A model generated the notes under the pieces. That model was not told where the DNA came from. It was given only the letters and a program-made list of their open reading frames with translations, and searched no databases. A stretch of 38,219 bases of DNA from an uncultured Clostridia bacterium (GTDB taxonomy: Bacteria > Bacillota > Clostridia > UBA1381 > UMGS1253), in contig CAKSHP010000022.1 in assembly GCA_934457145.1 (NCBI GenBank), forward strand, positions 1 to 38,219, read 5' to 3'. This document shows positions 17,401 to 25,697 of this stretch, one piece after another. Numbering within the stretch: position 1 is the stretch's first letter; each line of letters opens with the position of its first letter. Position numbers and translations under genes: made by a program.

Positions 17401-18691
17401 AGTCCTCCGGTACAAGCTGTTTCATTATCTCTTTATATTTCAGATGTAAAAAGTAGCAATCCTTGTTTGTTCTAAATAGTTTTTTCATTCCAACATTAAA
17501 TTCATCAATCAAATTCACATTATCTTTATTAACCATTATCGCATACTGTTTTGCCGATTCATAATCAAAAGCAGACGGATAATAAATCGGGTCTGTGTAT
17601 CCCTCTGTAAATCCAACATAATTTCTCATCTCTTCCGTCGGAACAATCGCACTTATTGCACAATCGTATTTTCCCTGCACAACCCCCTGCATCAATTCAT
17701 CATATAATTCATTATGCCACTCAATCTCATAATTAAGGCTTGAAGCGAGCATCTCCATAAATTCAATGTCAAAACCCTTAATCCCCTCGTTTTCATAATA
17801 TTCAAACGGAGGATATGTAGCATCTGTCGCAATTTTCAATACGTCCGGTGTATTTTTTCTGACTCTGACCTTTACAGTCTCTCCTCCTACCGTATCAACA
17901 TTTATATAAACACTATACTTACTGTTTGTAAGCTCGTATGATCCAGAATTAGTTTTCTCTTCAGATTTAGTAACGCCAAATCCGGCAGATTTAAGACTTT
18001 CTATATATCCATCTACTGTCTTTTTTAAATATGTTCCCTCCGCAAAGCGCATAGCACGCAAACATGTATATGTAGTTTCTATATCATTACCTACTATACT
18101 CTGTCTATCCTTTGCAAAGTTTTGACTAAACCACGGAACAGATTCAAAAGCCAAAACTTCAAAGCGATTCGGATATGTAAATTCCACATTTTTTCTTATA
18201 GTAACAGTTTTTGTATCGCCATCCCACTCAACATATGCTCCAAGGTTTTCTGACACAAAGCGAAGAGGAAGATAAGTGCGGTTGTTTTCAACATATGCCG
18301 GAGTATCAAGCATATTTTGTATTTTTTGTTCCGGTTCAAAATCTTCGTGAAACATATCTGTCCATACCACAACTTCATTTTTTCCTATTATTATGTCAAA
18401 CGAATATGGAGAATCATCGGGTTCTATTGAAACAGCCGGCTGCATTTGATACTCAGTCCATTCAACATCTGCACCAAGTGCCTCCGCAATAACTCTTATC
18501 GGAATCATCGTTCTGTTATCTTTTATAACAGGCGGAGTATCCAATTGTTTTTCTGTGCCGTTTATCAATATTGTATTGCTGTCTATTTTGCACACTATTG
18601 TAACACCTTCATCATTTTTTGCAAACGCATCAAATGCAAAAAATGACATAATACTGCAAATTATAAATATTAAACATAATGCTCTTTTCAT
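17399..18691 (-). CDS. Exported stalk-domain protein with shortened solute-binding domain
   Basis: 430 residues. A signal peptide occupies about 1-24 (ends DAFA). Residues 30-175 form a copper-amine-oxidase N1 stalk domain with two halves (MIPIRVIAEALGADVEW and LPLRFVSENLGAYVEW). Residues 180-280 are a small alpha/beta domain I do not recognise. Residues 285-430 match the family 3 amino-acid ABC binding proteins (LKIATDATYPPFEYYE, GFDIEFMEMLASSL, YDCAISAIVPTEEMR, then QYAIMVNKDNVNLI). The second lobe, normally ~80-90 residues between those last two blocks, is missing, so a closed binding cleft is unlikely. AGGGAG precedes the ATG. The whole ribosome-site-plus-ORF unit lies between two copies of a 78-bp promoter repeat. 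Confidence 0.8.
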   Translation of the reverse strand: MKRALCLIFIICSIMSFFAFDAFAKNDEGVTIVCKIDSNTILINGTEKQLDTPPVIKDNRTMIPIRVIAEALGADVEWTEYQMQPAVSIEPDDSPYSFDIIIGKNEVVVWTDMFHEDFEPEQKIQNMLDTPAYVENNRTYLPLRFVSENLGAYVEWDGDTKTVTIRKNVEFTYPNRFEVLAFESVPWFSQNFAKDRQSIVGNDIETTYTCLRAMRFAEGTYLKKTVDGYIESLKSAGFGVTKSEEKTNSGSYELTNSKYSVYINVDTVGGETVKVRVRKNTPDVLKIATDATYPPFEYYENEGIKGFDIEFMEMLASSLNYEIEWHNELYDELMQGVVQGKYDCAISAIVPTEEMRNYVGFTEGYTDPIYYPSAFDYESAKQYAIMVNKDNVNLIDEFNVGMKKLFRTNKDCYFLHLKYKEIMKQLVPED

Positions 18692-18711
18692 TTTTCGTCT
18701 CTCCCTAAACC

Positions 18712-18789
18712 AACATTATCTTTTTTAATCAAATACCATGCTACAGTATACCACTTTACAAAGGCTTTTGTCAATAACTTTATCTTTTT
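18712..18789. repeat. 78-bp direct repeat, copy 2
   Basis: Perfect copy of 17323-17400 at a distance of 1389 bp. It drives the stalk/solute-binding gene on the minus strand. Beyond it (18790 on) the sequence is the promoter region of the divergent AraC gene, which I take to be the ancestral flank of the proS promoter. Confidence 0.95.
18745..18774 (-). promoter_or_regulatory. Duplicate proS-type promoter driving the stalk/solute-binding gene
   Basis: Same TTGACA-18-TATACT promoter as at 17356-17385, inside repeat copy 2. Confidence 0.7.
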
Positions 18790-18792
18790 TTG

Positions 18793-18821
18793 TAGACATT
18801 GTAAAATTTTTGTGCTATACT
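18793..18821 (+). promoter_or_regulatory. Promoter of the AraC gene at 18856
   Basis: TAGACA, a 17-nt spacer and TATACT preceded by TGC. It is back to back with the duplicated minus-strand promoter; the -35 boxes are 18 bp apart. Confidence 0.6.
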
Positions 18822-18855
18822 TAACTTGACTATTTTTCAAGGCGGTGTTTTTTTG

Positions 18856-19752
18856 ATGAAAGAAAAAGGCATTTCTTCTTACGATGAGGGCTTAAGAATA
18901 ATAGACGGCTCGGTTGCCGAGTATGAGTGTCTGAAGATGGATCTTAAAAGAAATCAAATTCCCCGCCGTTTCCACTATCATGACTACACTGAGCTTCTCT
19001 ACGGCATAAAAGGCACAACCGAGGCATGGATTTTTGACAAGCATTTTTCTTTTTCCGCCGGCGAGCTTTTGATTATAAATCCCCGCGAGGCACACACATT
19101 TTCCACATTTTCAAAAAATGCTTCAAGCTATATAGTTATTAAGTTTCTGCCCGAAGTGCTCTGCTGCCGCGATTTTTTAAAATATATGACAAAATATACC
19201 GCACTGTTTGAGTTAAGTCAGAATAAAAAAAGAGTGTTTTCATCAGAGCTTGGCGAATATACGGGCAGTTTAATGCACGAAGCCTTAGACGAGTGGACAA
19301 ATAAGCCATACGGTTATGACATGGTTATAAAGGCAAACATAACAAAGATTTTTTCGTCTGTTTTAAGATACTTTTGCGCAAAAGAACGCGCAGAAAACAA
19401 AAATGCCTCTTCCGAACCTTACAGCAAAATTAAAAAGGCGATTCCCTATATTAAAGAAAATTTCATCACAGCCGACGCGCGAACCGCCGCCGAGCTGTGC
19501 GGTTTAAATTATGAATATTTTTCAAGAAATTTTAAAAAGGCAACAGGCAAAGGCTTTTCGGATTATTTAAACATAATACGCTTAACCGAAGCCGAAAGGC
19601 TTTTGCTTTCAACTTCAAAGACCGTAACCGAAATTGCTTACGACACGGGATTTTCCTCGGCAAGCCACTTTATAAAGGCTTTTCATACGCAAAAAGGCTC
19701 CACGCCTAAGCAGTTTCGCCAAAATATTTACGATATTGCTTCCCGCAATTAA
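18856..19752 (+). CDS. AraC-family regulator
   Basis: 298 residues. The sensor half has the cupin pattern FHYHDYTELLYGIKG and GELLIINPREAHTF. The C-terminal DNA-binding part has TAAELCGLNYEYFSRNFKKA and ITEIAYDTGFSSASHFIKAF-like helix-turn-helix motifs (the sequence reads VTEIAYDTGFSSASHF), ending GSTPKQFRQ. The ATG at 18856 is chosen because the promoter's start point (near 18828) lies after the upstream alternative at 18826, and AAGGCGGTG precedes it. No sugar gene is divergent to it now; the divergent gene is the inserted stalk/solute-binding gene and, before insertion, would have been proS. Its target is therefore unclear. Confidence 0.87.
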   Translation: MKEKGISSYDEGLRIIDGSVAEYECLKMDLKRNQIPRRFHYHDYTELLYGIKGTTEAWIFDKHFSFSAGELLIINPREAHTFSTFSKNASSYIVIKFLPEVLCCRDFLKYMTKYTALFELSQNKKRVFSSELGEYTGSLMHEALDEWTNKPYGYDMVIKANITKIFSSVLRYFCAKERAENKNASSEPYSKIKKAIPYIKENFITADARTAAELCGLNYEYFSRNFKKATGKGFSDYLNIIRLTEAERLLLSTSKTVTEIAYDTGFSSASHFIKAFHTQKGSTPKQFRQNIYDIASRN

Positions 19753-19756
19753 AAAA

Positions 19757-20632
19757 TCAATCAAACATTTTTATAATCTCATCGCGAACCGGAGCAGATA
19801 TTGTTTGAATTTTATCTGTAAACGGATTTAAAAACTCAATGCTTTTGCAGTGCAGCATCATGCGCACGCCTTTTATTTCCTCCCCGTATAAAAAATCGGA
19901 ATAAACGGCAGAGCCGATATAACTCATATGCACTCTTATCTGATGCGTTCTGCCGGTTTTGATTTTTATTTCGGCAAGGGCAAGAGAGTTTTTTCGTTTT
20001 AAGATTTTGTAGTGCGTTTCGGCATATTTTCCGTCGGGGCGCACTGTTCTTTTTATTATGCTGCCGCCGCATCTGCCTATAGGCGCTGTAATTTTTCCGC
20101 TGTCGGTTCCGGGCGGATTTGTCAAAACGGCTATATAGGTTTTTTTTGCATTTTTTAAAGTCTTTGACACGGCCGCGGCGCTGACGGCATTTTTTGCAAT
20201 AATAACAACTCCGCTCGTGTATTTATCGAGCCTGTTTAATGCCCGAAACGCAAGCCGTTCGCCCTTTTTGTCAAAATACCCCATAACAGCGTTTGCCAAA
20301 GTTTTGCTGCGGTTATTCTGGCTCGGATGAGTCGGCATGGAAGACATTTTGTTTACCGCCAAAATGTTTTCATCTTCATATAATATATCAAGCGGTATGT
20401 TCTCCGGCTCTATATTTTCCGACGGCTTTTCATAAAAGGACAAAAAAAGCTCGTCGCCCGTTTTTAACTCATATCTTACTGTCACTTTTTCTTTGTTTAC
20501 TAAAATTTTTCCGTGAAATTTTAAATTTTTAACTGCGTTTTTGCTGAGGCAAAGCTTTTCGTTTAAAATCTGCAAAACGGTCTTTTTATTATCACCTTCC
20601 GGAATTTTTATTAAAATATCTTTTATCTTCAC
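19757..20632 (-). CDS. RluA-family pseudouridine synthase
   Basis: 291 residues. The N-terminal ~65 residues form an S4-like RNA-binding domain. The catalytic block is FRALNRLDKYTSGVVI, where the Asp of RLDK is the catalytic residue, followed by AHYKIL-like AETHYKIL, GRTHQIRVHMSYIGSAV and the end HCKSIEFLNPFT. These enzymes isomerise uridine to pseudouridine in 23S rRNA or tRNA; which site cannot be told. The start is GTG at 20632 behind AGGGGG. It is tail to tail with the AraC gene with only 4 nt between stop codons and no terminator visible. Confidence 0.9.
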   Translation of the reverse strand: MKIKDILIKIPEGDNKKTVLQILNEKLCLSKNAVKNLKFHGKILVNKEKVTVRYELKTGDELFLSFYEKPSENIEPENIPLDILYEDENILAVNKMSSMPTHPSQNNRSKTLANAVMGYFDKKGERLAFRALNRLDKYTSGVVIIAKNAVSAAAVSKTLKNAKKTYIAVLTNPPGTDSGKITAPIGRCGGSIIKRTVRPDGKYAETHYKILKRKNSLALAEIKIKTGRTHQIRVHMSYIGSAVYSDFLYGEEIKGVRMMLHCKSIEFLNPFTDKIQTISAPVRDEIIKMFD

Positions 20633-20713
20633 CGCCCCCTGTTTTTTAGTCTGTTTTTTAGCATATTTTTAGTATATATTATTTCACTTTAAAAATCAAG
20701 TTTAAAAAAAGTG

Positions 20714-20768
20714 TTGACAAAAGCGGTTAGTTATGTTAAACTAATTAATGTGGTTAGATGCAACTAAC
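20714..20768 (+). promoter_or_regulatory. Promoter with two operator-like inverted repeats
   Basis: TTGACA (20714), 17 nt, TAAACT (20737) with TGT before the -10. Two inverted repeats overlap and follow it: TTAGTT-N6-AACTAA at 20727-20744, spanning the -10, and GTTAG-N6-CTAAC at 20753-20768. Repeats of TTAG/CTAA type across a -10 are typical of metal repressors of the DtxR/MntR class; that link is inference. Confidence 0.6.
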
Positions 20769-20801
20769 TTAATTAAAAAGATTACACAAAGGATTTGTTA
20801 T

Positions 20802-20924
20802 ATGAATCAATTTTTAACAGGCACTGCTTATTTAATTATCTGTTCGTTATTTTCAGGAGTTTTATTTTTAATTAAAAAGAAGTGCAGAGAAATTATTAAA
20901 AGACAAGGAGCTAAAGTAAAATGA
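20802..20924 (+). CDS. 40-aa single-pass membrane protein
   Basis: Starts MNQFLTGTAYLIICSLF; one membrane helix (about residues 5-23) and a basic Lys/Arg-rich tail ending RQGAKVK. AAAGGA lies 9 nt before the ATG. Its stop overlaps the start of the next gene as ATGA, so the two are translationally coupled. It resembles small membrane partners of metal-uptake operons in general shape only; no family assigned. Confidence 0.6.
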   Translation: MNQFLTGTAYLIICSLFSGVLFLIKKKCREIIKRQGAKVK

Positions 20925-21211
20925 ATATTGTAATTGTCGGCGGTCACGATTGTATGCACTGTACATATAAACAAATATGCAAAAAACACGGCTGTAAGTG
21001 CAAGGTGTTCACGCAATGTCCGGCAAACTTTCAAAACCAGATCGGAAGCCCGGAAATTATTATTGTTTTTACCAAAACGGTTGCGCACAAAATGTTAAAA
21101 TGTGCTCTAAAGCAGGCGCAAAGGACAAACACCGATATTTTATATGTTAATTCGTCGAGCGCAAATGCCTTGCAGGCGGCTTTGAGCGAGCATTTTAAAA
21201 AGGTGTCGTAA
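20921..21211 (+). CDS. DUF2325 family protein
   Basis: 96 residues, starting MNIVIVGGHDCMHCTYKQIC; the alpha/beta family is recognised by this VGGHD-H motif, CKVFTQCPANF, and an FTKTVAHKM-like segment. The protein is Cys-rich (HDCMHC, CKKHGCKC), suggesting metal or redox sensing. The function of DUF2325 is not established. AAGGAG lies within the upstream small gene, with an ATGA overlap. Confidence 0.8.
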   Translation: MNIVIVGGHDCMHCTYKQICKKHGCKCKVFTQCPANFQNQIGSPEIIIVFTKTVAHKMLKCALKQAQRTNTDILYVNSSSANALQAALSEHFKKVS

Positions 21212-21247
21212 AAGTCTGTTTTTTGTTTTGGCATGTTTTTTTGTTTC

Positions 21248-21288
21248 AAAAAGAGCGCAGACAAAATGAATTTTTTGCCTTGCGCTCT
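21248..21288 (-). terminator. Terminator of the glycyl radical enzyme gene
   Basis: On the minus strand AGAGCGCA and TGCGCTCT form an 8-bp stem followed by TTTTTG, 17 nt after the stop. Confidence 0.7.
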
Positions 21289-21304
21289 CCCCCCTTAATA
21301 AATA

Positions 21305-23551
21305 TTAACCCTCCTGCAAATTTTCGGCACGCAGAATATATGCGTCCTGTTCCTTTTTGCTCAAATTGTTCCAAAGAACGTTCCAGCCGCACACTCTCAC
21401 CTGAAGGTTTTTATACTTTTGCGGATTTTTTTGCGCGTCACGCAGCATATCTTTGTTAAACACATTAAACTGGATACACAGCCCTCCCTTTTTCATATAG
21501 GTATCCAAAAGCGCCTTCCAGCAAACATACCCCTCATCTCCCGCAACAGATGACGGATGCAGCATAACGTCAAGGCATGCAGAAGATGTAAAATCCGTCA
21601 TATCAACCGCAGTTGCCGAGTTTATAAGCGCTGTAACTCCGTTTTTATCCATGCCGGCAACAGGAGAAATGTTTTTGGAAAATTCCGCTCCGGCTCTTCT
21701 TCCGTCCGCAGTTGCAGGCGATTTTTCGCCCTGCCATACAAATGCCATTGCGGAGTGAAGCTCGGTTTTATAAACGCCGCCCTTGGCGTTTTTTTGATTG
21801 TTGATTTTTGATGTTATATACTTTGCGGCGGCGCGCGCATACATATCCGTTTCAAAATCGTTGTTGCCGAATTTGTGTTTTGAATTTAAAACCATCGACA
21901 AAAACTTTTCATGTCCTTCATAGTTATTATCCAAAATGTTTTTATATTCTTCAAGGCTTAAATGCTTTTTATCGTAAACAAATTCCTTTACCGCCATAAC
22001 GGCGTCTGTAAAGCTTGCAAAGCTTAAACACAAAATTTCGCTGTTGTTGTATTTTACGGCTCCGCCGTATGCGTCAGCTCCCTTTTTAAGGCTTGTTTTA
22101 ATCGTTGCCGAATACATAACCGACGGATTGATTTTTGCAAGGTATTTTTCAAATGAGTTTGCCGTGTCGATAGCTGTTTTTATGATATTGTCAAGCTGGC
22201 AGATAACCGCAGCGTAAAAATCTTCAAAAGTTTTCAGCTCATTTAAACTGCCGGTTTTTACTCCGAGCTGCTTTTTGATTTTGTTTTCATAGCCGTTTGT
22301 AAAAACATATTCAACCGCCTTTGCAAGATTGATATAGCCCGCAGCTGTGTTTGTTTCATCGCCTTTGACCGCCGTTTCATAACAGCCGGTTATGTTTGCT
22401 TCAAGCGCCTCTTTATATGTTGCCCCATAGTTCATAACAGCCTTTATCATGTTCGGCTCGCAGCAAAACACAATGCTGCTCACTCCCCTTCTTACCATAT
22501 CAAACGCTTTATACAAAAGTTTATCCGGCGTGTTATAATTTACTTTTATCTGAATTTTGGGGTTATATATTTTTAAACCGTCATAGACATCTAATATGTC
22601 ATATGTTAAATCGTTTATGCGGCTTTCGCCGTTTTCCTTTGTTCCGCCTATGTAAAAGGGCTGTCCCCAGAAGTTGCCGATTGCAGACCACTGCATTAAA
22701 AAATATGCCAGAAGTTCTTTTATCTGCTCTCTTGAATAGGTTTTGTTTTTTATATCATCAGCATAGAATTTATACAAAGAATTGTCAAGTCCTTCGCCGA
22801 GAGAACGCACCTGATATGCATCGACACATTCGCTTACCATAAAATATATGTAAATAACCTGCATAGCCTCGTAAATATCTTTTGGCGCACCGCTGATTAT
22901 ATTTTTTAAACACTTTGCCTGAAGCTTTGCTTTCGGGTGGTTTTGAGAGCTTGCATAGTCATACATTCTTGAAATCAAACCGATTATTGCGCTGTATTCT
23001 ATATCTATTGCGTCAAAAAAAGCTTTTTTCTCATCTGTGAGAGTGCCTTCTTTTTCATGCATTTTTTTATACTGCGCCGCGCGGTCTTTTATTCCTTTAA
23101 AGCCAAGCGACAAAACAGCCTCCCAGTCCGGAACGACATGGTCAAAATCGGGCCAGGCTGTGATAAGCGCCGCATCGTTTATATCTTTTAAAACGGCGTT
23201 TGTTTCGGCAATATCGTTTGTAAAAACCTCTTTTTTCCACTTGCTGCACGTTGTTTTCAATATCAGACGGTTTACGCTGTAAATCCCGGCAAACCAGTCG
23301 TGTTCGTTTACGTCTATCTTAGTGTTTTCCAAAACAAGGCGCACCGCCTCTGCCTTTGCAATGCAGTGCGAAGCGTTTTCGTTTTTCTTTGCAAGACTGT
23401 CTAACTTTGATAAAATTTCTTTATCCGAAAGTCCCGTGTCGGGGTAATCATATCCGTGGTATGCCATTCTTTGATATGCGTCAAACGCCTCGTTTGTTTT
23501 GTGGTATTTATTTTCTATAAACTCTTTATCATATTTAAACGTGTTTAGCAT
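21305..23551 (-). CDS. Glycyl radical enzyme (pyruvate formate-lyase-like)
   Basis: 748 residues, usual for the family. The active-site Cys is Cys390 in NITGCYETA. The C-terminal glycyl radical loop is VRVCGWNVLW with Gly722. The GCxE pattern is that of the diol-dehydratase/unknown-substrate branch rather than the CC pair of pyruvate formate-lyase, so an eliminase or dehydratase is more likely than formate production. Such enzymes need a radical SAM activase, normally adjacent; none is encoded in the window. GGAGGG precedes the ATG. Divergent from an AraC regulator (23703-24473), so substrate-induced catabolism is likely. Oxygen-sensitive chemistry supports an anaerobic host. Confidence 0.88.
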   Translation of the reverse strand: MLNTFKYDKEFIENKYHKTNEAFDAYQRMAYHGYDYPDTGLSDKEILSKLDSLAKKNENASHCIAKAEAVRLVLENTKIDVNEHDWFAGIYSVNRLILKTTCSKWKKEVFTNDIAETNAVLKDINDAALITAWPDFDHVVPDWEAVLSLGFKGIKDRAAQYKKMHEKEGTLTDEKKAFFDAIDIEYSAIIGLISRMYDYASSQNHPKAKLQAKCLKNIISGAPKDIYEAMQVIYIYFMVSECVDAYQVRSLGEGLDNSLYKFYADDIKNKTYSREQIKELLAYFLMQWSAIGNFWGQPFYIGGTKENGESRINDLTYDILDVYDGLKIYNPKIQIKVNYNTPDKLLYKAFDMVRRGVSSIVFCCEPNMIKAVMNYGATYKEALEANITGCYETAVKGDETNTAAGYINLAKAVEYVFTNGYENKIKKQLGVKTGSLNELKTFEDFYAAVICQLDNIIKTAIDTANSFEKYLAKINPSVMYSATIKTSLKKGADAYGGAVKYNNSEILCLSFASFTDAVMAVKEFVYDKKHLSLEEYKNILDNNYEGHEKFLSMVLNSKHKFGNNDFETDMYARAAAKYITSKINNQKNAKGGVYKTELHSAMAFVWQGEKSPATADGRRAGAEFSKNISPVAGMDKNGVTALINSATAVDMTDFTSSACLDVMLHPSSVAGDEGYVCWKALLDTYMKKGGLCIQFNVFNKDMLRDAQKNPQKYKNLQVRVCGWNVLWNNLSKKEQDAYILRAENLQEG

Positions 23552-23597
23552 AAATCATCTTCCCTCCGCGCGTGAAATAATTGTATAAACTATAATG

Positions 23598-23626
23598 ATT
23601 TTAAATCAAAAACGCAGCAATGTAAA
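23598..23626 (-). promoter_or_regulatory. Promoter of the glycyl radical enzyme gene
   Basis: On the minus strand TTTACA, a 17-nt spacer and TAAAAT. Its -35 is 19 bp from the -35 of the divergent AraC promoter. Confidence 0.5.
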
Positions 23627-23645
23627 TGATTTTTTCACAAAACAC

Positions 23646-23674
23646 TTGACCTTTTCATAACTAAATGATATTAT
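23646..23674 (+). promoter_or_regulatory. Promoter of the AraC gene at 23703
   Basis: TTGACC, a 17-nt spacer and TATTAT preceded by TGA; the start falls near 23681. Confidence 0.6.
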
Positions 23675-23702
23675 ATTTTTAATATGTGAGGTGTGTGTTT
23701 TT

Positions 23703-24473
23703 ATGAATATTTTATCGGGAAAATTTAACATAAACAACATTGTGCTTGCGCTTGCCGTTACTCCGCCGATAAGCACAAGCGTTCACAAAAACCGCTCCTC
23801 GCACGGCTTTGCCTTAAGAACCTCGGGCGATGTTACATATGATTTTGAGGGCGGCAAAAAGATTTTTATTTCGCCGGGCGAGATAATTTATATGCCGAAA
23901 GGCTCGTCGTACAAAGTGTTAAACAGCGACTCGGGCGACTGTTTTGCAATTAATTTTGATATTGACTCAAACCAAACCTTTGAGCCTGAAAAGTGGAACG
24001 CGGCAAACAGCAAATTTATATATGATATTTTTAACCTTTCGTGCACGCTTTGGCTTAAAAACCGGGACAGCTTTGATTTTAAAATAAGAAGCCTTCTATA
24101 CGGGCTTTTGTATGAACTAAAAAGCATTTCCGATGAAACGCATCATTCAAAAGAGTATTTAAAAATTGCGCCGGCTGTTGAATATATAGAAAACAACTAT
24201 GCAAAATGCGATATAAGCGTTTTTTATCTTGCAAATCTGTGCAGCATAAGCGACACGCAGTTTCGGAAAATATTTTTTAAGATTTTTGCTGTGACTCCCG
24301 TAAAATATATAACAAACAAAAGAATTGAGCTTGCAAAAAAGCTTATATCCTCGCAAAGCTACCGGCTGTGCGAGATTTATCCGATATGCGGATTTTCGGA
24401 CGCATGCGTGTTTTCAAGAACATTTAAAAAAGCCACGGGCGTATCACCGTCGGAGTATTTAAAAACGCTATAG
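23703..24473 (+). CDS. AraC-family regulator beside the glycyl radical enzyme
   Basis: 256 residues. The N-terminal cupin-like part contains KIFISPGEIIYMPKGSSYKV. The C-terminus has LANLCSISDTQFRKIFFKIF and CEIYPICGFSDACVFSRTFKK helix-turn-helix blocks, ending GVSPSEYLKTL. The ATG at 23703 is preferred over a GTG at 23691 because GAGGTG is then 9 nt upstream. The divergent position makes it the probable activator of the radical enzyme; its ligand is unknown. Confidence 0.87.
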   Translation: MNILSGKFNINNIVLALAVTPPISTSVHKNRSSHGFALRTSGDVTYDFEGGKKIFISPGEIIYMPKGSSYKVLNSDSGDCFAINFDIDSNQTFEPEKWNAANSKFIYDIFNLSCTLWLKNRDSFDFKIRSLLYGLLYELKSISDETHHSKEYLKIAPAVEYIENNYAKCDISVFYLANLCSISDTQFRKIFFKIFAVTPVKYITNKRIELAKKLISSQSYRLCEIYPICGFSDACVFSRTFKKATGVSPSEYLKTL

Positions 24474-24514
24474 CCTTTATTTTCCATACCGCTTTTAACG
24501 CACACAAAACCAAA

Positions 24515-24554
24515 AAAAGATGCGGCATAAAATCTCAGCTTTGCCGCATCTTTT
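24515..24554. terminator. Bidirectional terminator
   Basis: AAAGATGCGGCA pairs with TGCCGCATCTTTT over a 14-nt loop; T/A runs on both sides. It serves the AraC gene (+) and yeiH-like gene (-). Confidence 0.8.
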
Positions 24555-24566
24555 ATTATATATTTT

Positions 24567-25652
24567 TTATATGTTCGTAAACAAAATTCCCGTTAAATAC
24601 TGCACCGCAACCGAAACCAAGCTAATCACAACCCAGCAGCAGCCGCCGAGCAAAATCGGCTTGCCGCCTTTTTTTATAAGCTCTTTTATATTTGTGTTAA
24701 GCCCTATTGCACACATTGCCATGGCAATAAAAAACTTTGCCGCAAGCTTTGCAAAAGGCACAAACTCCGCCGTGTAAAACGAAGAAAACGCATTTTGCCC
24801 CGAAAGCGAAACAATGCTTGTTATAACGGACGCTGCCGCAAAATAAAGGATAAACCACGGGAAAATCTTTTTAAGCGAAAACGCACCGCCCTTTTGTTTG
24901 TCTGATTTTGCCTTTTTTGTGCGGTAGAGCGCAAGGCAAAGCGTTATCGGAATAATTGCAAGCGTTCTTGTAAGTTTAACCGTGACCGCATAAGACAAAA
25001 TTCCGCTTGCGTTATAAATGCTTTCGGCAGTTGACGCCGCAGCCGTGACAGAAGATGTGTCGTTTACGGCAGTTCCCGCAAAAACCGCAAACCCCTCCGT
25101 TCCGAAGCCGAGGCTGTGGCCTATGGTCGGAAAGATAAGCGCTGCAAGTATGTTAAAAAGAAATATTACCGATATCGACTGCGCAACGCTTTCATCGTCC
25201 GCATCGATTACCGGAGCCGTTGCCGCTATTGCCGAGCCGCCGCATATCGACGAGCCGACGCCTATAAGGCATGCGGTTTTCGGATTTATTTTTATTATTT
25301 TCATAATCAGAAACGAAACAATCAGCGAAGACAGAATCGTGCATATTATAACCGGCAGGCTCTTTGCGCCGACCTTTGCAACCGTTGAAAGGTTTAGCGT
25401 GAACCCAAGGATAATAACTGCCCACTGCAAAATCTTTTTAGACGTAAACTTTACGGCCGAGCTGAAGTTTTTGTTTGACTTAAGGTTTGGAAGCAGTGCC
25501 GATATAACCATTCCGAAAATGATGGATATTACGGGAGCGCCGATTAAATCAAACGAAAAAGATGAAATTTTTATTTTGCATATAAGCATCGCGACCGCCG
25601 AAACCGCCGCTATAAACATAACAGGCAAAATGCCGTTTTTTATCTTTTGCAT
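24567..25652 (-). CDS. YeiH-family putative sulfate/anion exporter
   Basis: 361 residues with about 10 membrane helices. Family landmarks: GAPVISIIFGMVISALLPNL near the N-terminus, AVIILGFTLNLSTVAKVG, IGVGSSICGGSAIAATAPVI, and AMCAIGLNTNIKELIKKGGK near the C-terminus. The family (UPF0324/YeiH) is proposed to export sulfate or related anions, without firm biochemistry. GGAGG is 5 nt before the ATG. A perfect 18-bp palindrome covers its -35, suggesting repression. Confidence 0.88.
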   Translation of the reverse strand: MQKIKNGILPVMFIAAVSAVAMLICKIKISSFSFDLIGAPVISIIFGMVISALLPNLKSNKNFSSAVKFTSKKILQWAVIILGFTLNLSTVAKVGAKSLPVIICTILSSLIVSFLIMKIIKINPKTACLIGVGSSICGGSAIAATAPVIDADDESVAQSISVIFLFNILAALIFPTIGHSLGFGTEGFAVFAGTAVNDTSSVTAAASTAESIYNASGILSYAVTVKLTRTLAIIPITLCLALYRTKKAKSDKQKGGAFSLKKIFPWFILYFAAASVITSIVSLSGQNAFSSFYTAEFVPFAKLAAKFFIAMAMCAIGLNTNIKELIKKGGKPILLGGCCWVVISLVSVAVQYLTGILFTNI

Positions 25653-25697
25653 AAAAACCTCCGTTTCTCCGGTATGTGCCGGAACAAATAATAATTA

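Noticed and set aside
17323..18789. The 78-bp direct repeats read as ends of an insertion sequence
   Set aside because: No transposase, no terminal inverted repeats, and the repeats contain the host proS promoter; kept as a duplication/insertion finding.
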